Program-made: the position numbers and the translations under genes
NCBI GenBank assembly: GCA_024698505.1
Contig: JAILRE010000037.1
Coordinates: 1-53,772, forward strand
DNA length: 53,772 nucleotides
Reading direction: 5' to 3'
Source: Clostridiales bacterium
GTDB taxonomy: Bacteria; Bacillota; Clostridia; Christensenellales; CAG-138
Shown: piece by piece, positions 48,940 through 53,772 of the stretch
How the letters are laid out: each line of letters begins with the position of its first letter
Position numbering within the stretch: the stretch's first letter is position 1
Notes under the pieces: generated by a model
Told to the model about the DNA's origin: nothing
What the model saw: the letters and a program-made list of their open reading frames with translations, nothing else
Database searches by the model: none

Positions 48940-50364
48940 TCACCACTCGGCGTTCCCCTCGGCCTTGGCTTTGACGTATTTGTCGATGGATCTTGCGGCC
49001 AGCCTGCCCGATCCCATCGCGGCGATGACCGTCGCGGGGCCCGTTACGACGTCGCCCCCCGCGAAGACGCCCTCCCTGGAGGTCTTGCAGGTGATCCTGT
49101 CGGCGACTATGCCGCCCTTGCCGTTGACCTCGAGCTTCGCGGTCGTCTTCTTGATGAGGGGGTTGTTGACCGTGCCTATCGCCATTATGACGGTGTCGAC
49201 GTCCATTGTGAACTCGGTCCCGGGTATGGGGATGGGCGTCCTGCGGCCCCTCTCGTCCGGTTCGCCGAGCTCCATCCTTATGCAGCGGACGCTCTTAACG
49301 AAGCCGTATTTCGGGTCGTCCTTATCGTAGCCTATCAGCTCCACGGGGTTCGTGAGCATCATCAGCTCGATGCCTTCCTCCCTCGCGTGCTTGACCTCCT
49401 CGCGCCTGGCGGGGATCTCCTCCTCGGAACGGCGGTAGATGATGCTGACCTTTTCGGCTCCCAGCCTTACGGCCGCCCTCGCCGCGTCGATCGCGACGTT
49501 GCCGCCGCCTACCACGGCCACCGTGCCGCCCTTCATGATGGGGGTGTCGGGCTCCTTCCGGTAGGCGTGCATGAGGTTTATCCTTATGAGATACTCGTTG
49601 GCGGAGTAGACGCCGTTGAGATTCTCGCCGGGGATGCCCATGAACGTCGGCCAAGCGGCGCCGTTTGCCAGGTACACGGCCTCGTAGCCTCTCTCGAACA
49701 GATCGCTGACGGTCAGCGTCTTGCCTATGACCATGTTCGTCAGTATCTCGACGCCAAGGGAGGTCACGTTGTCCACCTCGCGCTGAACGACGTAATTGGG
49801 CAGGCAGAATTCGGGTATGCCGTAGACCAGCACGCCGCCCGCCACGTGGAGCGCCTCGAATATCGTGACCTTGTAGCCGATCTTCGCAAGCTCGCCCGCG
49901 CAGGTGAGCCCCGCGGGGCCGGAGCCTACGACCGCGACCTTGTGTCCGTTGGGGGGCGCGATCTCGGGCTTGGCGTTCAGTTTGGAATAATGCCTGTCCG
50001 CGACGTATCTTTCAAGCCTGCCTATCGCGACGGGCTCTCCCTTTATGCCCCTTACGCAGCGGCTCTCGCACTGGCGTTCCTGGGGGCAGACCCTTCCGCA
50101 GACGGCGGGCAGTCCGGAGTTGATGCTGATTATGCGGTACGCTTCGTCAAGGTTGTTTTCCCTGATCTGCGCTATAAAATCGGGTATCATGTTGTTGACG
50201 GGGCAGCCCTGCACGCACTGGGGGTGCTTGCAGTTGAGGCACCTCGAAGCCTCCTCGAGAGCAAGCTCCTCGGTATAGCCGAGCTCGACCTCGTCGAAAT
50301 TATGGATCCTCTCCTCGACGGGCTGTTTGGGTATGGGCGTTTTTGTCAAAGAAAGATTCGGCAT
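48940..50364 (-). CDS. nfnB: NfnB / glutamate synthase small-subunit-type oxidoreductase
   Basis: A 474-aa flavoprotein. N-terminal [4Fe-4S] region with CLNCKHPQCVQGCP (about 39-52) and CGRVCPQERQCESRC (about 89-103); FAD motif VAVVGSGPAGLTCAGEL (about 148-165); NADP motif VAVVGGGNVAIDAARAA (about 285-301); C-terminal GVFAGGDVVTGPATVIAAMGSGR. With nfnA directly upstream it forms a likely NADH-dependent reduced ferredoxin:NADP oxidoreductase that splits electrons between ferredoxin and NADH. The alternative is a stand-alone sulfide dehydrogenase (SudA) with the same build. Confidence 0.9.
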   Translation of the reverse strand: MPNLSLTKTPIPKQPVEERIHNFDEVELGYTEELALEEASRCLNCKHPQCVQGCPVNNMIPDFIAQIRENNLDEAYRIISINSGLPAVCGRVCPQERQCESRCVRGIKGEPVAIGRLERYVADRHYSKLNAKPEIAPPNGHKVAVVGSGPAGLTCAGELAKIGYKVTIFEALHVAGGVLVYGIPEFCLPNYVVQREVDNVTSLGVEILTNMVIGKTLTVSDLFERGYEAVYLANGAAWPTFMGIPGENLNGVYSANEYLIRINLMHAYRKEPDTPIMKGGTVAVVGGGNVAIDAARAAVRLGAEKVSIIYRRSEEEIPARREEVKHAREEGIELMMLTNPVELIGYDKDDPKYGFVKSVRCIRMELGEPDERGRRTPIPIPGTEFTMDVDTVIMAIGTVNNPLIKKTTAKLEVNGKGGIVADRITCKTSREGVFAGGDVVTGPATVIAAMGSGRLAARSIDKYVKAKAEGNAEW

Positions 50365-51219
50365 TTACATGACCTCCTTCTTGAAGAGGTTGCAGGCCGC
50401 CTCGTGAGCGTGGAGCTCCTCTTTTCCGTACATGCGGTTACGGAATATCGCTTCGTCGAAGTCGACCTCGTAGCCGTTGTATTCCGGGCCCTCGACGCAG
50501 GCGAAGCTGACGATATCCTTCCCGTCCCTGTGCAGAGTGAGCCTGCATCCGCCGCACATGCCCGTGCCGTCGATCATGATGGGGTTCATGGACACCGTGC
50601 AGGGGAAGCCGTAGGGCCTCGTCGTCTCGACGACCTTCTGCATCATCGTGAGCGGACCGACGGTGAAAACGAGATCGAATTTCTCGCCCGATTCGTAAAG
50701 CTCCTTCAAGGGAACGGTCACGCTGCCGTAGCCGCCGCAGGAGCCGTCGTCCGTGACGGGGATGAGCCTGTCTGAAGCCGCGCGGAATTCGTCCTCGAGG
50801 ATCATCTCCTCTCTGGAGCGGAATCCGACTATCATCGTGACGGAGCTTCCCTGCTCCTTCAGCTGCTCGACTATGGGAAGAGCTATGGCGCTGCCCACTC
50901 CCCCCGCGACCACGCAGGCGCGGGAAACGCCCTCGGTCTTCGTTACCATGCCGAGAGGGCCTACAAGATCCTGCACCGCCTCGCCCTCGTTAAGATGGGC
51001 GAGCTTTTCGGTCGTCGCGCCTACCGCGCGGAATATTATGCTGACGGTGCCGGCTTCTCTGTCGCATTTTGCTATAGCGAAAGGCACCCTTTCATCGTCG
51101 TCCATAGCCCTGAGTATCACGAACTGACCCGGGCGGGCTTTGGCGGCGACGAACGGCGCCTTGATCTCCATCAGAGTGACAGTTGAAGTAAGTGCCCTCT
51201 TCTTTACGATAGTGAACAT
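50365..51219 (-). CDS. nfnA: NfnA / sulfide dehydrogenase beta-type FAD-NAD-binding subunit
   Basis: A 284-aa protein of the ferredoxin-NADP reductase group: RPGQFVILRAMDDDERVPFAI (FAD site, about 32-55), CVVAGGVGSAIALPIVEQLK (NAD site, about 105-124), VGFRSREEMI, and a C-terminal [2Fe-2S] region with GTGMCGGCRLTLHRDGKDIVSFACVEGPEYNG (Cys about 222-240). I chose ATG at 51219, with AGGAG 6 nt upstream, over ATG at 51237. The stop is directly followed by the nfnB ATG. Confidence 0.9.
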   Translation of the reverse strand: MFTIVKKRALTSTVTLMEIKAPFVAAKARPGQFVILRAMDDDERVPFAIAKCDREAGTVSIIFRAVGATTEKLAHLNEGEAVQDLVGPLGMVTKTEGVSRACVVAGGVGSAIALPIVEQLKEQGSSVTMIVGFRSREEMILEDEFRAASDRLIPVTDDGSCGGYGSVTVPLKELYESGEKFDLVFTVGPLTMMQKVVETTRPYGFPCTVSMNPIMIDGTGMCGGCRLTLHRDGKDIVSFACVEGPEYNGYEVDFDEAIFRNRMYGKEELHAHEAACNLFKKEVM

Positions 51220-51280
51220 CCGCTTCTCCTTCAGCATTCAGGGCCCGTCAAACGAAAGAGCCCATCCTTACACAGAATAA

Positions 51281-51309
51281 ATTATAAACCCATGGGGCCG
51301 TTATTTCAA
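51281..51309 (-). promoter_or_regulatory. sigma-A promoter of nfnAB
   Basis: Minus strand: TTGAAA (51304-51309), 17-bp spacer, TATAAT (51281-51286). Confidence 0.8.
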
Positions 51310-51349
51310 GCGCCGCAAGAAATATAATCGGTATATTCTCCGAGCGCCA

Positions 51350-51383
51350 AAAGACGATCGGGGAAGCCCATTGGCTCCCCCGA
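51350..51383 (-). terminator. terminator
   Basis: Minus strand: TCGGGGGAGCC (51373-51383) pairs with GGCTTCCCCGA (51358-51368), then TCGTCTTTTGG; ends the gene at 51408-52055. Confidence 0.7.
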
Positions 51384-51407
51384 CAGAACTATGCTCCGGC
51401 CGTTTTA

Positions 51408-52055
51408 TCAGCTTTGCTTTCTCTTTTTGAACGTCGCGATTATGGTGGGCACCGCGGCGAAGGCGCTGAGAAGATACGAAATGGCAAGATCCTTTATGAC
51501 CGCGCCCGCGATCTCCTTCTCCTGCAGGAACAGGGGCACCGCATGGATCGCGTCAAGCAGGGTAATGCCCTCGTCCTTGAAGGCCTTGAATATCTCGAAG
51601 GCGATGCAGAAATACTCGGCGGCGAATATCAGCGCTACCGCGACGATAACGGCCGTGATCGCCCTCGCAAGGGAGATATGCTTCTTCGCGCCTGAAAACA
51701 GCCCGTAGCCGAAGCTTGCGAGCGCAAACATGACGAGGCCGCAGATGCCCGCGAGCACGCCGAGCTGATAGAGCCCGAAGTACAGCGCGGCTCCGATAAG
51801 GCCGAAGAGTATCGCGCCGATTATGCCGAGGCCGACGTTTTCATCGACGGGCTCCTCATCGCGGGGCTTGCTCTCCAAAGAAGGATCGTAATGATCGGGC
51901 TCGGCTCCCTCCAGGGAGCTTTCAACGACTTCCGCCGTCTCAGCGGCGGGCTCGGCTTCCTCCGGCTCCGTGTAAAGCGTTCCGCAGTAGGGGCAGTTCG
52001 CGTCGTCCGAAGCGAGCATGGCGCCGCAGCCCTTGCAGATCCTTTGGTCTTCCAT
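51408..52055 (-). CDS. zinc-ribbon membrane protein
   Basis: A 215-aa protein. N-terminal zinc ribbon CKGCGAMLASDDANCPYCG (about 7-25), an acidic linker (about 28-68), then four TM segments (about 72-210). Ends KKRKQS. GGAGGAAC before ATG at 52055. Such proteins are common in Clostridia with no known role. Confidence 0.85.
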   Translation of the reverse strand: MEDQRICKGCGAMLASDDANCPYCGTLYTEPEEAEPAAETAEVVESSLEGAEPDHYDPSLESKPRDEEPVDENVGLGIIGAILFGLIGAALYFGLYQLGVLAGICGLVMFALASFGYGLFSGAKKHISLARAITAVIVAVALIFAAEYFCIAFEIFKAFKDEGITLLDAIHAVPLFLQEKEIAGAVIKDLAISYLLSAFAAVPTIIATFKKRKQS

Positions 52056-52088
52056 TGACTGTTCCTCCGTTATTATTCTTGCTTTCCC

Positions 52089-52117
52089 ATTATAATCCGA
52101 CTTTATTCCCATTTCAA
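52089..52117 (-). promoter_or_regulatory. sigma-A promoter
   Basis: Minus strand: TTGAAA (52112-52117), 17-bp spacer, TATAAT (52089-52094). Confidence 0.8.
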
Positions 52118-52139
52118 GGAAGCGCGGCATTATATTTTC

Positions 52140-53141
52140 TCAGTACCTTCTGCTCCCGCAGAAGCGTTCGTCGGTCACGTCGTAAACACTTATACCGTGC
52201 TCCTCCATGTACATCTTCCTGTACCCGGCGAACAGATCTCTCTGCCTGAAAAGCCTGTCGCTTTCGGGATCGCCGTACGTATCGGCAAGCTCCTCCAGCT
52301 CGGGAAACGCCGCGTAATAGGCGTCGTCCAAAGCTTCGATCTCCGAAATGACGTCCCCGAAAGGCATGCTCTCGAACCTTTCGATATTGTCCGGCGTCAG
52401 CGATATAAGCAGCGTGCGGTTTTCTTCCTTTATAAACGGCTTCTCGCGCACCCAAACGCTCTCGGGCTTGAATATCCTCCCGTTGAGGAGCGCTCTCGCT
52501 TCGGGGCTGAGTTTATCAAGATCGCGGCTCGTTGCCCTTATCCCCTCGATATTTACGCCGCGGCCCTCCGCGTGGGGGATCAGAAGCGTTATCCGCATTA
52601 TACCCGCGCCGTGAAGGACGGCCAAAAGCGGATCGATCATGCCGGCGTTCTCGCCCGTCAGTGGTATCCCCGCGCTGACCTCGAGCCCGTTTTTCACCGC
52701 GGCGGAGGCGAAGCGGAGCAGGTATTCGAAATCCCCGCTGCGGCTCGCGAAGCGGTCGTGATACTCGGGAAGCCCGTAGAACGTGAAATTGAGGTGCTTG
52801 ACTCCGTGAGCGGCAAGCGCGGGAATGAAGCTTTCGAGCTCGGCATCCGATCTCATCTTCATGCCGTCGCACTGGAGATAATCCGCGCCGATGGAGCCTA
52901 TGGACGAAAGGAAGTCCAAAGCCTCGAAAAGACGCGGATGCTCCATCGAGCAGCCCCATGAGAAATTGAACCCGATATCTGGCCGCTCCGCCTTTATCCA
53001 TTCATGGAACCTCAAGGCATAGCGTTCGCTCCGTTCATACGGCGCGCCGACGATCTCTCCGTCCCAGGAGAGCAGGCAGTAGCGGCACCTGCATCCGCAG
53101 GGCGTGCACAGCGTCTGAAGCATTACAGAGGTGGTTTTCAT
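52140..53141 (-). CDS. radical SAM protein
   Basis: A 333-aa protein with the radical SAM cluster motif in CGCRCRYC (Cys-x3-Cys-x2-Cys, about 15-22), then FNFSWGCSMEHPRLF (about 58-72, the glycine-containing second strand) and LECDGMK-like QCDGMKMRSDAELES. A partial TIM barrel follows, and a non-barrel C-terminal region (about 230-333) without extra CxxC clusters. No peptide or maturase partner is next to it, so its substrate cannot be inferred. The start at 53141 has no strong ribosome site. Confidence 0.85.
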   Translation of the reverse strand: MKTTSVMLQTLCTPCGCRCRYCLLSWDGEIVGAPYERSERYALRFHEWIKAERPDIGFNFSWGCSMEHPRLFEALDFLSSIGSIGADYLQCDGMKMRSDAELESFIPALAAHGVKHLNFTFYGLPEYHDRFASRSGDFEYLLRFASAAVKNGLEVSAGIPLTGENAGMIDPLLAVLHGAGIMRITLLIPHAEGRGVNIEGIRATSRDLDKLSPEARALLNGRIFKPESVWVREKPFIKEENRTLLISLTPDNIERFESMPFGDVISEIEALDDAYYAAFPELEELADTYGDPESDRLFRQRDLFAGYRKMYMEEHGISVYDVTDERFCGSRRY

Positions 53142-53189
53142 AATAAAATGCGGTCTCCTCTCCCGGCCTTGGCTGCCGACTTTGCGGCC

Positions 53190-53218
53190 ATTATACCATG
53201 CGAAGGATGTGTGCGCAA
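53190..53218 (-). promoter_or_regulatory. sigma-A promoter
   Basis: Minus strand: TTGCGC (53213-53218), 17-bp spacer, TATAAT (53190-53195), 49 bp before the radical SAM gene. Confidence 0.65.
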
Positions 53219-53292
53219 TAACGATAAGGAAATGGAGGGAGGAGGAAATATAAGGAGGAATAACGAAAGCCTTTGGGGTTGAGTATTATTAC

Positions 53293-53470
53293 TATCCTCC
53301 CATGCTTCGCAAACCTACGGTTTGCTACCGAGAAAAGCACTTCGGACGAGCCTTGTGCTTTTCTCGCGTCACTGTTTTAAGGCTCTGCCTTAAAACGCGG
53401 CGGCTAATGGGGGTAGGCAGATGACGGAGAACAAAGGAAAGAAAAACAGAGACGCGTTTGCGTCTCTGTA
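53293..53470 (-). repeat. 5S-tail repeat, unit 2 (distal)
   Basis: Contains, on the minus strand, a terminator hairpin (ACAGAGACGC/GCGTCTCTGT, 53446-53469), a conserved spacer with GCCGCCGCG and the pair TTTTAAGGC/GCCTTAAAA, then unit-specific hairpins (CGAGAAAAGCAC/GTGCTTTTCTCG; GCAAACC/GGTTTGC) and the 5S-tail-like GCATGGGAGGATAG (53293-53306). It matches unit 1 almost base for base from 53366 to 53469. Confidence 0.85.
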
Positions 53471-53490
53471 GCTGAAATACACGAGGATGC

Positions 53491-53669
53491 CTATCCTCCC
53501 ATGCTCTGCAAAAAGCTTAGAGCTTTTTGCTGCCGAGAATCCCCTCGCGATGCTCGTGAATTCTCGCGTCACTGTTTTAAGGCTCTGCCTTAAAACGCGG
53601 CGGCTAATGGGGGTAGGCAGATGACGGAGAGCAAAGGAAAGAAAAACAGAGACGCGTTTGCGTCTCTGT
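53491..53669 (-). repeat. 5S-tail repeat, unit 1 (proximal)
   Basis: Same structure as unit 2, about 200 bp away. The first hairpin (53646-53669, followed by TTTTTC on the minus strand) is the terminator of the rRNA operon. Unit-specific hairpins are GCAAAAAGCT/AGCTTTTTGC and GAGAATTC/GAGAATCC-type pairs. Ends with GCATGGGAGGATAGGCAT (53488-53505). Confidence 0.85.
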
Positions 53670-53685
53670 TTTCCTTTGGGATCCG

Positions 53686-53772
53686 GCAGCTGCCTATCCT
53701 CCCATGCCGTCGCCAGCACAGTACTTTCGGTGTATGAGGGCTTAACTTCTGTGTTCGGGATGGGAACAGGTG
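53686..53772 (-). rRNA. rrf: 5S ribosomal RNA, 3' part (runs off window)
   Basis: The minus strand reads CACCTGTTCCCATCCCGAAC (from 53772), ACAGAAGTTAAGCCC, then GGCGACGGCATGGGAGGATA and GGCAGCTGCC, the conserved core and 3' end of 5S rRNA. The 5' third lies outside the window. The rest of an rRNA operon would be expected to the right. Confidence 0.95.

Noticed and set aside
1-53772. CRISPR array, prophage or full IS element
   Set aside because: No regularly spaced direct repeats, no phage structural genes, integrase or transposase were seen in any frame.

Overview
The window looks like a chromosomal segment of an anaerobic, fairly GC-rich member of the Clostridia (Bacillota). This rests on short AUG/GUG/UUG genes with strong GGAGG sites, TTGACA/TATAAT promoters with 17-bp spacers, a SAM-I riboswitch before metK, two cobalamin riboswitches, an infC-rpmI-rplT operon with an attenuator-type leader, an NfnAB-like electron-bifurcating pair, BMP-type nucleoside ABC transport, and several ECF sigma factors paired with membrane partners. 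The exact genus cannot be read from the sequence.

Layout. 1-3360: small exported proteins, decayed fragments and an ECF sigma/membrane-partner pair, tied together by a recurrent promoter-like element (GTCCTC-n-GTTTGC-N9-GTGTT). 3360-4010: a palindrome-rich non-coding stretch. 4014-21237 (minus): one long, tightly overlapping cobalamin operon of 18 genes (BtuC/BtuD-type transporter, TIM-barrel protein, cobT, cobU, cobS, a CobU-like protein, cobC, cbiA, cbiC, cbiD, cbiF, cbiG, cbiH, a cbiJ-cbiE-cbiT fusion, cbiB, cobD, cobQ) behind a cobalamin riboswitch. 21660-25527 (plus): a divergent operon behind a second cobalamin riboswitch, encoding an exported CbiK-like chelatase lipoprotein, a two-domain lipoprotein, a BtuF/FecB-type binding protein and a 101-aa protein. 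The two operons together make corrinoid synthesis, salvage and uptake; cbiL, a cytosolic cobaltochelatase and the adenosyltransferase are not here and must lie elsewhere if the pathway is complete.

25700-28000: a hypothetical membrane protein and a second ECF sigma module with a textbook GGAACC-N16-CGTT promoter. 27982-34355 (minus): nucleoside 2-deoxyribosyltransferase-like protein, thymidine kinase and a BMP-type nucleoside ABC transporter, which together suggest nucleoside salvage. 34615-39770: DUF5685/DnaJ pair, membrane protein, LRR lipoprotein and a third ECF sigma module. 39812-45675: SAM-I riboswitch, metK, SDR enzyme, DUF523 protein, two-component system, a RibF-like FAD synthetase lacking the kinase domain, and DUF3795 protein. 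45727-53141: membrane proteins, infC-rpmI-rplT, nfnB-nfnA, a zinc-ribbon membrane protein and a radical SAM protein. 53290-53772: the end of a 5S rRNA gene (minus) followed by two ~200-bp repeats carrying its tail and terminator.

The most unusual signals are: two copies of a 259-bp MITE-like element, each inserted precisely in the loop of a rho-independent terminator; the five-copy promoter-like element around the first ECF sigma gene; infC that appears to start at AUA; and the tandem 5S-tail repeats. All family assignments are from reading the protein sequences without database searches.
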